Of a stretch of DNA of 64,000 bases, positions 1-11,332 are shown in pieces. Numbering within the stretch: the stretch's first letter is position 1; each line of letters starts with the position of its first letter. The notes below the pieces were generated by a model that was not told where the DNA came from, did not search any database, and worked only from the letters and a program-made list of their open reading frames with translations. Source of the DNA: Cladopsammia gracilis (lineage: Eukaryota > Cnidaria > Anthozoa > Scleractinia > Dendrophylliidae); assembly GCA_022457155.1 (NCBI GenBank), contig JAJGOT010000480.1, forward strand, positions 248,001 through 312,000. Reading direction: 5' to 3'. Both the position numbers and the translations under genes were made by a program.

Positions 1-34
1 AAGGGTAAATTAAAAATTATTTTATTTATTTTAA

Positions 35-773
35 TTGTCTAAAAGGTCTGAATTTCATGAATGTTGTGAATCTTGTCACAATATGGCGGAATCAATCGCA
101 GAGATGAAAGCAAAGCTTGACAGCGTGTTAAACTGCATCGAAGACATCCAAGAACTAAAGCAAAAGCAAACAAGCCTTGAAGAAAAGAACAAGGAATTGG
201 AAGCCAGCTTAGAATTCGCTCATACTTCTATTAAAGAGTTAACGAAGAAGACGGCTGTACAAGATATAGCGATCGACGAGCTCAAGAACGAAAGGTGTGA
301 ATTCGTTAACCGAACAAGCAACATATGAAAAGGAAAGAGCAATTAAGCTGGAAAGTCACAGTCGCCGCAACAACTTAAATTTCTTTAACATTCCTGAGAA
401 AAAGGACGAGTCTTTCGAAAATTCTGAAACAATTTTGCGGAATTTCATGGTTGCGGAGCTCAAAATAAGCAAAGAAGACGTAGATGATATTTCTTTCGAA
501 CGCGTCCACCGCATTGGAAAGTCCATTCCTACTGTATCCAAACCGAGACCGCTCATCGCGAAATTCACGTATCACAAAGACAAAGAATTTGTTTTAGGTC
601 AGGCCAAGAATCTCCGTGATACCAAATTTGCGGTCGCGCGTGACTTTCCGAAAGAGATCGTGGACAAAAGAAAGCTTCTTTTACCAACCTTAAAAGACGC
701 CAAGAAGAAGGGACACACTGCAACTTTAGTTTATGATAAATTGCATATAAATGGGCAGCTGTATAGGCCATAA
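35..773 (+). pseudogene. LINE ORF1 protein (coiled coil + RRM-like), frameshifted
   Basis: Two overlapping frames (35-328 and 297-773) together form one ORF1-like protein of about 245 residues, broken by a frameshift near 300-330. The N-terminal half is heptad-rich and charged (many E/K/L), as expected of the trimerising coiled coil of L1/Tx1 ORF1. The C-terminal half begins with a basic SRRNNLNFFNIPE motif typical of the L1/Tx1 RRM-type RNA-binding domain. In the family the protein coats the element RNA and acts as a chaperone in target-primed reverse transcription. The start at 35 is a non-ATG codon, so the true start may be upstream or different. Confidence 0.8.
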
Positions 774-1118
774 TTCGCAACGTATAACTACCAACAAAAG
801 TTTTGTCTTTAACAGAGTCAGCATTGTAAGAATGAATTTTTTTGTCTCATTTTCTCTGCTCGTTCCCTTTGGGTCCGCTTACGTTAGTCAGCCTTAGTTA
901 AAAGACCAATCGAGATTTGTTTACCTTGTGATCGAGCCGAAAAGGGCTCTTTAGTTTTTTCGTTTGTATGTATCAGTATATCTGTTTTACTTGTTTACTT
1001 ACACAATTTATTAATAATAATGCTCGTGTGAAGGCTCGGGGGGTTCCACGCTTGGATTCCATTCTATCACGAAGGATCGTTCGCTTATCAGCGCAAATTT
1101 GGAAGGAGGTATGTATCC

Positions 1119-4100
1119 GTGTTTATTTCCTGTGACCTTGCTTTGTTCATGGCGATCAATTTATCTTGCGTTACTTTAAACGTCAGAGGCTTAAATAATG
1201 AGCGTAAAAGAAGGCAAGTTTTTAGATGGCTGCATGGGCGAAAGTTCCAAATCATCTTCCTCCAGGAGGTTTATAGTTCTCGAGATATAGAAAAAATATG
1301 GTCGGCCGAATGGGGTGGTAAAGCGGTGTTTTGTCACGGCACAAAGCATAGTTGCGGTACTCTTGTCCTATTTCATCCATCGCTCGCCATTGATTTGGAA
1401 CATGTTGAGGTCGGCAAGAGGGGCAGAGAAATTGTTCTGTGCGCTAAAATCGATGACTACAGATTCACTTTTATCAATGTTTATGCCCCAAACGATATCA
1501 AAACCCAAGTGGAATTTTTTGAATCTTTAAAACTGCGTGTACGAAAATTCGCCGACGAAAACATTATTATTGGTGGCGATCTGAATTGTTGCCTAACACC
1601 CATGGATAAAAAGGGAGGCGCCCCACTGAACAAAAGAAACAATTAATAGATTCCATTCTTAGCCTAACGAATTCTTTCAATTTAGTTGATTTGTGGAGAA
1701 AATTTCATCCTAATGAGACACTTTTTACCTGGCATCACCAATCATCAGCTATTCAGTGTAGGCTTGATTACTGGCTGGTGTCAAAACATTTACTTTCGCA
1801 CGCGAAAGAATGCAACATCATTCCCGTTTCGTTCTCCGACCACTCGGCCGTCTCATTTAACATCCAGTCCGATGATTTCATAAAAAGGGAACCAGGATTT
1901 TTCAAATTCAATAACTCACTCCTTGTTGATCAGTGCTTCGTCAAAGGTTTGAGCGAAAAAATTCCCGAGTACAAACAAAAATACAACTATTTAGAGGATA
2001 AAAGACTTTATTGGGACATGCTGAAAATGGAAATAAGAAGCTTTACAATTTACTATTGCAGACAAAATGCAAGACGAAGAAAGCTGAAGAAGCAGTGCTG
2101 CAGCAAAAGCTGTCCTCACTTCACAAGCTTATGTGTGAAAACCCTACGCATGAGACTATTGCAAACTATTACGAGGTCAAAATGAAACTAGAGGAGATTT
2201 CATTGCACAAAACAGAGGGCGCAATGATTCGGAGTAAGGCTAGGTGGTGCGAACAGGGGGAACGTAGTACTCGCTATTTTTTCAATCTCGAGAAACGGAA
2301 TCACTCCAATAAATATATCACAAAACTAAGAGTTGAAAACCGCACTTTGACTGCCCCCGATGAAATCTTAAATGAAGAGTATAGATACTATAAAAGGCTC
2401 TACACGTCTTCTCGTACAAACCCAAATGATCCTCGTTTTGCTGTGTTTTTCGACAGTTCAACCCTTCCAAAACTGTCTACACCTCAAGCCGACAGTTGTG
2501 ACGGTCTTTTAACAAAAGATGAATGTTATGTCTCACTTAAAAGTTTTTCCAAAGGCAAGTCTCCCGGTACGGATGGCTTAACTGCGGAATTTTATCTTTC
2601 CTTTTGGGAGTTACTAGGGCAAGAATTAGTTGACAGCTTTAATTATGCGTTCGAGAAGGGTGAAATGTCAATTTCTCAAAAGAGAGGTATCATCACTCTA
2701 ATTCCAAAGAAAGACAAAAACAGGACTCTTTTGGACAATTGGAGGCCTATCTCGCTTCTGAACACAGACTATAAAGTTGCCACTAAGGCAATCGCAGCTA
2801 GAATTGCGAAGGTGCTACCCAGACTTATACACGAGGACCAGACGGGATATATCAAAGGCCGCTTTATTGGTCAAAACATACGTTTAATAGCAGACATTAT
2901 AGAATGCACAAAAACGCTAGATAATCCAGGTATAGCGTTGTTTTTAGATTTCAAAAAAGCCTTTGACAGTTTAGAGTGGAACTTTATTAAAAAGGCTTTA
3001 GAGACGTTTAATTTCGGCGCTCCTTTAATACAGTGGATCAATACTTTTTACACAAATATTCAAAGCTGCGTTATAAATAATGGTTATGCAACGTCGTTTT
3101 TCGAATTAGAGCGCGGTGTAAGGCAAGGCTGCCCTCTTTCTGGTGTACTTTTTGTAACTGCTGTCGAAATTTTAGCAAATTCAATAAGAAACGACAAATT
3201 GATAACCGGTATAAATTTCAAAGGCAGGGAGTATAAGTTATCTCAATACGCGGATGACACCTCGTGCTTGGTGCGTGACGAAAAATCAGTTGAAAAGCTT
3301 TTCGAGAAGTTAGCGGCTTTTAGAGCGTGTTGCGGATTAGAGCTGAATAGATCAAAAACGGAGGCATTGTGGTTGGGAAAAACTAGACCACAAGCGACAA
3401 ACCTTTTCAACATAAACTGGCCCAAGAAGTGTGTTTGTCTAGGCGTTTCTTTCTCATGTGATTCGGAAGCTTCAACAAAGGATAACTTTGAAAAAAAAAT
3501 TGTCGCCCTGGAAAAGTGTCTTAACGTCTGGTCCTCTAGGGATTTAACGCTCTTTGGAAAAATAACTATTGTTAAAAGCTTAGCTCTTTCAAAAATAATT
3601 TTCATTTCCTCTGTTCTCAGCGTTCCCGCTGGTTTTGTCGATCAAGTGAACAAATCTGTATCCAACTTTATATGGAACCACAAACCACCCAAAATCAAGC
3701 ACTCAACAATGATTGGAAGGATAAAAGACGGCGGACTCAGCATGCCTGATTTCGATATAATAGATAAATCTTTGAAGGCAGGGTGGGTGAAACGTCTTTT
3801 AGACCCTCAAGCGCAATCTTGGAAGACAATACCGTTTAGCCTTTTAGACAGTGTAGGTGGCCCGTTGTTGTTTAAAGGTAATTACTCGTTAAAAACTTTA
3901 CCTGAGCTCCCTCTCCTACCGCTTTTTTACCGAGACGTTCTCAGTGCTTGGGAGAGCATATGCAAGCACACAGTAAGGACAAAGAACGAAATCGAAAATG
4001 AGTTCTTGTGGAATAATCATGAAGTTACTATTGGCGGCAAATCTGTTTTTTATAAGCAATGGTATGATGCTGGCGTTAAGACCTTGCCAGACATCCTAGA

Positions 4101-4778
4101 CAAGGAAGGAAAGTTCTTGACGTTTGCAGCATTCAAGGAAAAGTACAAAATTAACACAACCTTTTTGTGCTATATTGGCTTGTGTAACGCAATACCAAAG
4201 CATTGGAGAAAAGTCTTTAGACGTGATAACGAAAATGACTTGGTAGTTTCGGATGAGTCAGTTCAGTCATTTAACAACTCACCTCCCACTTGCCGGCAAG
4301 CACGCGCGTTTTATGTATCTAAATCTTTCCAAAAACCTACATCAGAAGTTCGTCTTGTTGAGGCTGGCTTCACAGATCGGACAATTGAGGCGTTATACGT
4401 TCTTCCATTCAAGCTCACAAAATTTTCAAGGCCAAAATTGCTGACAGCGCCTCCTGTCATGTGTGTGAATTGAAGCAAACCGTAGAGCATCTGTTTGCAG
4501 AAGGCCAGCATGTCCACTCCTTCTGGAACCTTTTTACCTCTTGGTGGAACGATAATAATTCGCCCTCAGTGTCCTTGAACAATAACGATAAGATTTACGG
4601 ATATCTCCCTGAGAGTAGATCCTTCCATAAGTTTAATCTTTGCCTGATTGTCGCTCGTTTTTATATCTACACCGCAGCCAAAGAAAGCGAACCATATAGT
4701 TTCTCAGCCTTTAAAGCTTTTCTGAAACACAAATTAACCATAGAGCCTTCAAGCGTCCGTGAATCCCTGAGCCTTTAG
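1119..4778 (+). pseudogene. LINE ORF2: AP-like endonuclease + reverse transcriptase + C-terminal CCHC, three frameshifts
   Basis: Four successive frames (1119-1646, 1691-2185, 2011-4473, 4461-4778) rebuild one ORF2. The first two carry an exonuclease-endonuclease-phosphatase fold: LNVRGLN, the GGDLN box, then the SDH box after a frameshift near 1646. The third is an 820-codon RT with the LDFKKAFDSLEW palm motif, GVRQGCPLS and the YADD catalytic box, all intact. The fourth supplies the C-terminal Cys-His motif (CHVCELK...EHLF) after a frameshift near 4465. ORF2 nicks target DNA and copies the element RNA from the nick. The breaks make this copy non-autonomous. Confidence 0.9.
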
Positions 4779-4884
4779 CCGCAAACAAACTTGATATAGC
4801 AGTTGTATTTTGTCTGTTCCTTTTATTTTAGTTCTGTAACGTTGTTCATTGTGTGTTAATATTGTATATTGTATTGTACTTATC

Positions 4885-4919
4885 AATAAACTTCAATTTA
4901 AAAAAAAAAAAAAAAAAAA
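4885..4919 (+). terminator. LINE polyadenylation signal and A tail
   Basis: AATAAA at 4885-4890 lies ten bases before an uninterrupted A tract (4900-4919) that ends the element. This is the hallmark of reverse-transcribed polyadenylated RNA. Confidence 0.9.
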
Positions 4920-5650
4920 GCGCGGTAGAATCACGAAATCTGAGGCCGAATGATGGCAAGAAATTTTGTTTCCACTGTTTGGGACATCATTAAGTTCAGG
5001 AAGACTTAATTGGGCGCTTTTTGCTCAACGAACCGAGCTTAAAGCTTCAACGAGTGACCACCGATGTCGGCGGCGGTGTGTGCTTAACGACTTTGCAAGC
5101 CGTGAAAGGTCTTCAGCGAGGAAACAAGTAATATTTTTTGTGAATTTGGGCATGTAAGGAAACGGTCAGCAAAGTTTTGTGTTTGGATTTGTTCCTTGCT
5201 GGAGACTTATAAAATGGTTTTATTACAGGAGATCGTTGTCCTTCCGCGCGCCAATTTTACCTGTGATACCCAGAATGCATAGCGAGCACATCGAAGTTAG
5301 CTAATATTTAACCAAGTGCATTGTTCTGTTTTGCTATATTTGAGCAGCTGAACCATGCATGCAGAAGAAATGCGAACAGTACTACGATCGATCGCAGAAA
5401 GGTAACTTTTCACTTTAATTTCAGCTGTCTTTTGGTGTGTTAACTTGCTACAAAAGTTATTTTCAATTATATCTCCAACAATTTGTACCTTGCAGCATGA
5501 AATAAATATCAAAACCGCCAGAGTGTTCTTAATCGAACTGGAACATCAGAAGAACACGTCTTAATATATTGCATGAATTGTGAGTAGAGATCAAAATGCT
5601 TGTAATGTGCTTATTACATGTAGTTTCATTTTCAAGGTATTAAAAATATG
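4920..5650. other. Non-coding, no recognised feature
   Basis: Unique-looking sequence between the LINE tail and the hairpin at 5651. Small open frames exist but show no recognisable protein features. Nothing assignable. Confidence 0.6.
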
Positions 5651-5855
5651 ATAAAAGAGTCCGACGCTTCGGCGACATCTTGGCGCCATTGTCAAGGAAA
5701 ACTAAATTAAAGATGCGATCACAAGAGTAACTAAGAGTCAAGAGTCATTAATTTGCATAAGTTAGACAAACTTAGTTACTCTTGTGATCGCATATTTAAT
5801 TTAGTTTCGCTTGACAATGGCGCCAAGATGTCGCCGAAACGTCGGACTCTTTTAT
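5651..5855. repeat. Near-perfect inverted repeat (84-bp arms, 36-bp loop)
   Basis: The left arm 5651-5734 reads ATAAAAGAGTCCGACG onward and returns as its reverse complement at 5771-5855 with very few mismatches. The arms contain the string CGCCGAAACGTCGG, which resembles the degenerate hammerhead-like ends of Penelope-type elements seen elsewhere in this window (near 35.74 and 61.74 kb). The structure could be a foldback MITE or two head-to-head terminal fragments of a Penelope-like element. Confidence 0.85.
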
Positions 5856-6715
5856 CGTTAGTTTTTGCTTGTATGTTTATCTAAATCACTGTTGATTAAA
5901 AATATGAGCTTCCGGTATTATTCTCGAGGCGATACTTCTGGGTAAATATTGACTATTGACTGTGATTTGCTTTCATAACTTGTGTCATTTTCCTCGACCT
6001 TTCAATTCTGCTAAAAGTTCGTTGCATCTGAAACAGAAGTTATAGATCCAGTGATTCTTTTGCTTTAATCAGAATTGTTGTATCGATTCGAATACACCAA
6101 ATCCAATTCGACTAGTCAGTTGCATGCACACATGTGTCCTTTTAGTTTAGTAACTTCATCAGTCTTCTATTATGTAATCCTGGCATATAATAATCAAAAC
6201 ACAGTGATCACAGTGCGTTATTATCACATTATCTTTTGTGGTATTCTGATTTACTGAGATGATTTTAAAAAAGTTCAAAACAATACAGTGGTTTCCTGCC
6301 TTTCTTTGCCTTTAAATTTATCATTTTGTGCCCTATAAAGATTTTGGTCATTGGAAGTTGCGCGCGTGCTTGCTTGTGTTAGCCCTTCAAAATTAATGTA
6401 TTTAACGTTCTTGATTGTTCTTTATATGTATCTGTTTCATTTTGCCACAATTATCAACACATTCTTAAAATAACCAAACCTGACAGGGTTTTTTATTACT
6501 GACCTGACATTAGATAGCCCTGCTTGCACTTATGTATAATAATTATACTACAAATGAGCTGTATATTTTAATTTTGTTGTTCAGGGATACTTAATATATT
6601 TTTCCATCCTTATTTTATAGGTATTTCTAGCAAGAAAGTGGTTTTCCTGTATAACACTTGTATTAGGTAATTCTGTAAAGCTGAAGTAAATTCTATAACC
6701 ATATTCAGGTGGACT
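5856..6715. other. AT-rich non-coding stretch
   Basis: No convincing coding region, RNA gene or repeat structure recognised. A 60-codon frame at 6075-6257 has no protein-like features. Confidence 0.5.
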
Positions 6716-6719
6716 TTAA

Positions 6720-7074
6720 AGGGGCTATGTCATGTCGGTTTTATGTTTTTGTCTCAGACTATGCTAGAATTAAAACTGAGCATCTTTCTTCAAACACGAA
6801 ATGCTCTTAGAACATCAAGAACAAGATATCAAGTAAATTCTTGTGGAAAGAATAAACCATAATCAGTTTTTAGCAAATTTTCCAAAACACATTGAACGAA
6901 AAGTTGCAATCCATTCCCATCCTGGCCATCTGTAGTCAGAGACACTTGTCTATAGTTTCATTATATTCGTAAAGCAATTTTAAACAAACCTGAACCATTG
7001 TTTTTGTGTTTCCACTGATATAAAAATACATTTTAGCTATTTAAAATAACACAAAAAATGGCGACATAGCTCCT
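6720..7074. mobile_element. MITE with TTAA target duplication
   Basis: A 355-bp element is bounded by TTAA on both sides (6716-6719 and 7075-7078). Its ends are terminal inverted repeats: AGGGGCTATGTCATGTCG at the left and, reversed, AGGAGCTATGTCGCCATT at the right. There is no internal coding capacity. A TTAA duplication is used by Kolobok and piggyBac transposases, so one of these probably mobilises it. Confidence 0.8.
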
Positions 7075-7184
7075 TTAACAATGAAATCTGGTTCCTACTT
7101 GTTTGATAAGCAGATTAGCACAAGAAATATTGTGTGTAAACCAGCTTGAGTTGTGCAGCATGGGGCTGTTTTTGTATTTGTGCT

Positions 7185-7270
7185 TACCATATTTATTCGA
7201 ATGAGCGCTCTGGGCGCTTATTTGATTTTCGGACAGTGAGGGTGGGCGCCTATTCGAATAAATGTGGTAT
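7185..7270. repeat. Short palindromic repeat
   Basis: TACCATATTTATTCGAAT at the left returns inverted as ATTCGAATAAATGTGGTA at the right, about 85 bp in total. Related strings (TCGAATAAGTGCCCACC, CACTTATTGCAGTAAGTATGGTA) occur near 20.03 and 20.43 kb, so it belongs to a dispersed small family. Confidence 0.65.
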
Positions 7271-7297
7271 TTTATAACATTTTCCACATCAGAAAAA

Positions 7298-7490
7298 CAA
7301 CTAACCCTCTAACCCTACCTCACTTATTACACTTCTAACAATATTTAAGCCCGAGCACAACTCAAACATTTATTTGGCTAGGGTTACCCTAACCCAAACC
7401 CTAGCTAATTATTGTTACCCTAACCGTAACCCAAAGCCTAGCTAAGTTGTTACCCTAACATGATTTTAGCCCTAGCCACAGGGGGCCCAG
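7298..7490. repeat. Degenerate interstitial telomere-like (CCCTAA) repeats
   Basis: Scattered CCCTAA/CCCTAAC units (for example GTTACCCTAACC, AACCCTAGC) recur through about 190 bp with many variants. The pattern is a decayed telomere-type tract or a satellite of similar composition. It is too degenerate to be a functional telomere. Confidence 0.6.
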
Positions 7491-7679
7491 ACTCACATCG
7501 AGAGTCCTCAATGACAAAAAATATAAGGGTATCTAGTGGATTTTATTGTGAGTTTGATAAAATAAACCCTTTAATGGCTGTTTATTGATAATTTGGAAAT
7601 TTTATCATTGACAAAGCATCTTTTTGTTTTCTTTTGCTTCAAAACTAAAATTGATGTACTGTATACTGTATACACTGTA

Positions 7680-7985
7680 AATTCAAAAGATCTGTTTCAG
7701 CCCCAAAGTGCTGAATCAGCTCTGAGTCCTTAAAGCTAATTCAGCCCTTCATGGGGCCATTTTGGACATTTGTGGGCCTGATTCAGCCCACATTGTTGCA
7801 CTGTTTTGGTGCTACTGGGCCAAAACAGCTCTATTTCAGGTCCAAAACAGTTCCCTGTTAGTTCCAAACAGCTCCATTTTACAAGGGTTAAATCAGCCCC
7901 AAAAATAGCACTGTATTTTACTCACCGAAACAGCCCCAATTTTGGGGCTAAAACAGAACTTTTGAAATAACAGTGTGTTTCTTGG
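7680..7985. repeat. Low-complexity repeats of AACAGCCCC / CAGCTC type
   Basis: Variants of CAGCCCCAAA and their complements (TTTGGGGCT) recur roughly every 20-40 bases in both orientations. No coding frame. It behaves like a non-autonomous element interior or satellite fragment. Confidence 0.55.
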
Positions 7986-8665
7986 TTTTGCGGAAGCCAT
8001 TGTTGGTTAGCTTTTGTGTTGTGGTGTGGGTATTGTTCAGTGTCTTTTGAATCTTTTGTTTTACGTCATTTGGTGATCACACCATCCGCAACACCAAGAA
8101 ACTACCAAATTACGCCGCAAAATTAATTGACAGTTTGCTTGGAGCAATTTGCGAACTTCGCGAACTTGTTCGCTACAGGTTGCAAATTTGTTCGCGAATA
8201 GGAATGTCGTAAAAAGGATCTCTCTTAACATGAATTATGACGAAAACTGTTCTGTTAGGAACTACTACGGTTCGTTGCGATAAAGCAGATATGAAATAAA
8301 TTTTGTGAACTGAAGATAGTAGCCGTAACTGCAAAGTGGCAATGTGCCTTGACACTATTTTATCTGAACTTGTTTGCCCTTAATGCAGTCTATGTAAGCT
8401 AGTAGATGGCATTTGTTTTGACTCCAACCCAAAACGATGGTAATAGTTGGTGAATATCAACTAGAAACAAAAATAAAAATACGTTTTGGAAGTCAGATCG
8501 ACGCAAGAGAAATTGTAGAACACGCTGTCGCTGTCTACAGCTATTTACAACACCTAAAACCACTCAACAAAAGATGATTGGCCCAGTTCTACCGATTACA
8601 ACTATCCAGGCGAACCTGACCTTGCAAGATTCACGGATAAAGGTGGGAGGAGAGTATAAAGCCAA
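7986..8665. other. Non-coding, no recognised feature
   Basis: A short palindromic patch rich in TTCGCGAA occurs at about 8145-8205 (GCGAACTTCGCGAACTTGTTCGC). Nothing else assignable. Confidence 0.5.
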
Positions 8666-8669
8666 CCGT

Positions 8670-8706
8670 AAACAGGTAAACAGGTAAACAGGAAAACAGG
8701 TAAACG
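8670..8706 (+). repeat. Short tandem repeat AAACAGGT
   Basis: Four to five imperfect AAACAGGT units lie just after a TATAAAG string at about 8654. The combination could be a promoter-proximal array for the virus-like remnant that follows, but only the repeat itself is certain. Confidence 0.6.
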
Positions 8707-9111
8707 TTCACAGCAGCATTCTGGGAGATGGTGGAAGGGCGAAAGAAGCACGAAACGAGTTCCTTGTTCTTCTTCTATAAGGCAGCTGGATCTCTCAAAG
8801 AGTGTTGGGCGCTATCAATTAGCTGTCGACGAGGCAAAGGTCCGATTGGACTTTGTAGCACCTCCTGGAACCTCAGGCTCATGCCATCACGCATGGTTAT
8901 AAACACAGAGAGCACTGTGGGTTACAACAATCAGCTGAAGCAGGCAACGCAAGGGATGAAACAATGGCATAAATCTGAGCACTAAAAAGGCTGGACTGCG
9001 TCCAATGGACGGTGGGCCTACTAAGATCAACATGCCAAATATAGTCGCCCATCGAACCCTATTCAGAAACAGGCAAAGCGGGCACAGGGTTTGGACGAAA
9101 AAAAAAACACT

Positions 9112-9252
9112 ATGAAAGATAGTGGTAGGCGCGCAGGCTCTGAATCGATCCCAGCTTCTACGCAGTCAGACTCTGAAATCGAGACGCAAGAAATAAATAA
9201 GGCAATACTTGTTGTTGGAGCTTTGGCGGGTTTGTTTATCTGGATGCGTTAG
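9112..9252 (+). CDS. 46-residue tail-anchored membrane protein, virus-like element
   Basis: An ATG-started 47-codon frame encodes a Ser/Thr/Glu-rich N-terminus followed by one hydrophobic segment of about 17 residues (AILVVGALAGLFIW) and a short MR tail, i.e. a tail-anchored single-pass protein. It is convergent with the minus-strand gene at 9249-10168 and their stop codons overlap (TAG 9250-9252, TAA 9249-9251). That compact layout is typical of virus-like or Polinton-like elements, not host genes. No family recognised. The intact hydrophobic segment supports a real or recently real gene. Confidence 0.5.
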   Translation: MKDSGRRAGSESIPASTQSDSEIETQEINKAILVVGALAGLFIWMR

Positions 9253-10168
9253 CGATTACGTTTGGTTACTTTTTCAATCAAGAAGGCTGCCACGGTAAGG
9301 TACAGAAGCCAAGCGTTTTTGCCAAGAAAGCTAATCACCTGGCCAGCCGTTCGAAACACAAAGCTCACGATCGAGCCCAACAGACCTGGCAGAATTCTAT
9401 TTCTTTGGCAGAAAGTTGTGTTCTGAGTTTATCTACTTTTGCTTGTTCTTTGTGTTCATTTTTCTCATTTTCAAGATCGGTGTGAAGATTTTTTTTCAGT
9501 TGTTTCAGTCTTTGCAGTTCGTTTACACTCTCAACATTTGAATCTTGTTCCCCTTCAAGAGTTTCAATCCGCGATTGAGTTTGCTCGATTCGGTTTCTCA
9601 GGCGTTGCACCTCACCAGTTGCCTGTTGTCGTTCTACAGAAACTCTTTCCGCCTCCTTCAGTTGTTTTTCTGCTTCTCTTAGTCTTAGTCTATTTTACAT
9701 AACTAATTTTTCTTCTGCAGATTGACCAAGAGCAAATATAATTTCTTGTGAAAGCTGGGGGTTTAAGTCTTCTTTCCCAGTTACTTTTGATTTTGTGTAA
9801 AGATTCTTTTTTACCACAGCCAGTCTTTTTGACAATTAATCGCTCTGTCTTAGACTTATCCGCTTCAAGGTCAATTGAACTGGTGTCTGGGTACATTTTA
9901 GTGAGTGTGTTCCAAGCTTTTGCTCGCTGTTCTTGAACACCCTCCAACAAAGGGTTGTTTCATCCAACCCGCTCTGTTCGTGAGGCATTGTGTGCATTTC
10001 ATGCTGTTCGCCGCCATAAAAGGGAGTGGGAACGGTGTCTGGTGGAAAAGGTGGTGTTGTGTCAACTTCTTGTTCATTGTCGTCGTCGTCGTCGTCGCCG
10101 TCGTCGCCATCGTCATCAATCTGATTGTCAAGCCATGGATCCTCATTATCAAAACCACCTTCAGCCAT
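9249..10168 (-). pseudogene. Acidic N-terminus + coiled coil + C-terminal membrane segment protein, frameshifted
   Basis: Reading leftward from an ATG at 10168, the product starts with an acidic run (Asp repeats encoded by a GTC-type triplet tract at about 10078-10116) and a Pro-rich linker. A charged region (9690-9950 frame) and a heptad-like coiled coil (9365-9610 frame) follow. It ends with two hydrophobic stretches (GLLGSIVSFVF and AWLLYLTVAAFLI) before TAA at 9249-9251. At least three frame changes interrupt it. The layout and its neighbours suggest a structural or membrane protein of a virus-like or Polinton-like element; I do not recognise the family. Confidence 0.5.
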
Positions 10169-10199
10169 GATGTATATTTACAAAAAATAAAAATAAAAA

Positions 10200-11330
10200 C
10201 ATGTATAATATATAATCATGACTGTACAAGCAAACCTCCGACCAACGCACTACAAGAAGATTCTTCAAGCTATGAAAGCTGAGCGCCTTGTAAAAAGCGA
10301 AACCAGGCGAGACTCTGTATGTTGGTGTGCCCAAGCTGAATGAACATGAGGTAATAGTGCCAAGCTCACTATCCCTGCTTTTTGACATCGATCTTACTGG
10401 CGGTCACGCAAACAACTTTCTCGTCCAGAATGTTTCTTGAGCGCTTGTTGACAAGCTTGTTGTAAAATTTGTGTCCACAACTCTCCAGAACACTGTTGGT
10501 CATGACATTTACAATGTATTTGTCGATCATTTTCTCTCAGAGGATGATCGCAATAACATGCTGCTGGAAGGCATTTAGAGTGAGGATTTGTGTAAGATTT
10601 GCTCAAATGCTGGTGACAAGAGGACCTCATCCGTAGACGACGAAAATAAACTGAACAGCGTTTACAAAAAGAAGTATTGCATCCATGTAGACCATCAGAT
10701 TGTGACTGACCATGGTATCTCAGGTCGTGAAGGGCTCAGACGCAAATAAGTTGGTTTATAAGCTGACAAATATACTGCTGCAATACGAAATGATCCGCGG
10801 CAAATCATTGGCTGACGAGGCAACTAGCATTTATTCGAGTTTGCCAAACGTTTTCACGCAAGGTTTAATATTCTAGTCAACCCTCAGCGCAGATAACTCA
10901 AGACCATTCTCTTGCTCTTTACACAGCAGGCGCCAGAGACTCAGAAAAATACTTCAACCCAGACATCACCAAAGTGAACGTCACAATAAACGGTACACCC
11001 AACAGTATTTACAAAAACGGTATTAATGGTAAGGACATGTCGACTGAGATAGCCGATTCTTCGGAACAAAACAATCATCAAGAAGGGGGGGGGGGGGGGG
11101 TGGGGGAAGACCTAATATGAATCTAACCAAATACATCGCTGGCAATAAGTTCGGTCTTCTTATTGATCTGCGTTCAATGGCTGACACAAACCTACACGCA
11201 GCGGCACACTTCTCGCTAACACCAAAGATGGCGTTCACCTTAAGATTGAAAGAGCGACCTCTGGCTCTGGAAATGTGCACTGCCACATCTACACCATTAG
11301 TGATTCGCACATGAACATAACACAGGACGG
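10200..11330 (+). pseudogene. Decayed virus-like structural gene remnant (possible capsid-like protein)
   Basis: Short protein-like stretches in alternating frames run through this interval, the clearest at 11117-11210 (KYIAGNKFGLLIDLRSMAD). Their spacing suggests one former gene of about 370 codons or more, now broken by stops, frameshifts and a 16-base G tract at 11085-11100. The composition and the neighbouring membrane-protein genes resemble structural genes of Polinton-like or adintovirus-like elements, but I cannot assign the fold with certainty. It is non-functional here. Confidence 0.35.
11085..11106. repeat. Poly-G tract
   Basis: Sixteen consecutive G, one T, then five G. It interrupts the coding remnant around it and may be an insertion, a mutation hotspot or a sequencing error. 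Confidence 0.9.
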
Positions 11331-11332
11331 AT

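Larger units (their letters stand above)
1..4919 (+). mobile_element. L1/Tx1-type LINE retrotransposon, near full length, frameshifted
   Basis: Two consecutive coding regions (coiled-coil ORF1, then endonuclease-RT ORF2) are followed by AATAAA and a 20-base A tail at 4900-4919. The 5' end may lie before the window, so length and target duplication cannot be judged. The order ORF1, spacer of about 340 bases, ORF2, 3' UTR, poly-A is the standard L1 plan. ORF1 contains one frameshift and ORF2 three, so this copy is inactive, but the RT frame is open for 820 codons, suggesting a fairly young insertion. Confidence 0.9.

Noticed and set aside
3243..3605. 120-codon minus-strand frame
   Set aside because: Antisense of the intact LINE RT.
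8728..8985. 85-codon open frame
   Set aside because: No recognised domain and no coding-like context; it could be part of the virus-like remnant but I cannot support it.
9905..10282. 125-codon plus-strand frame with Val/Arg runs
   Set aside because: Antisense of the Asp-repeat acidic protein; composition is a by-product of the triplet tract.
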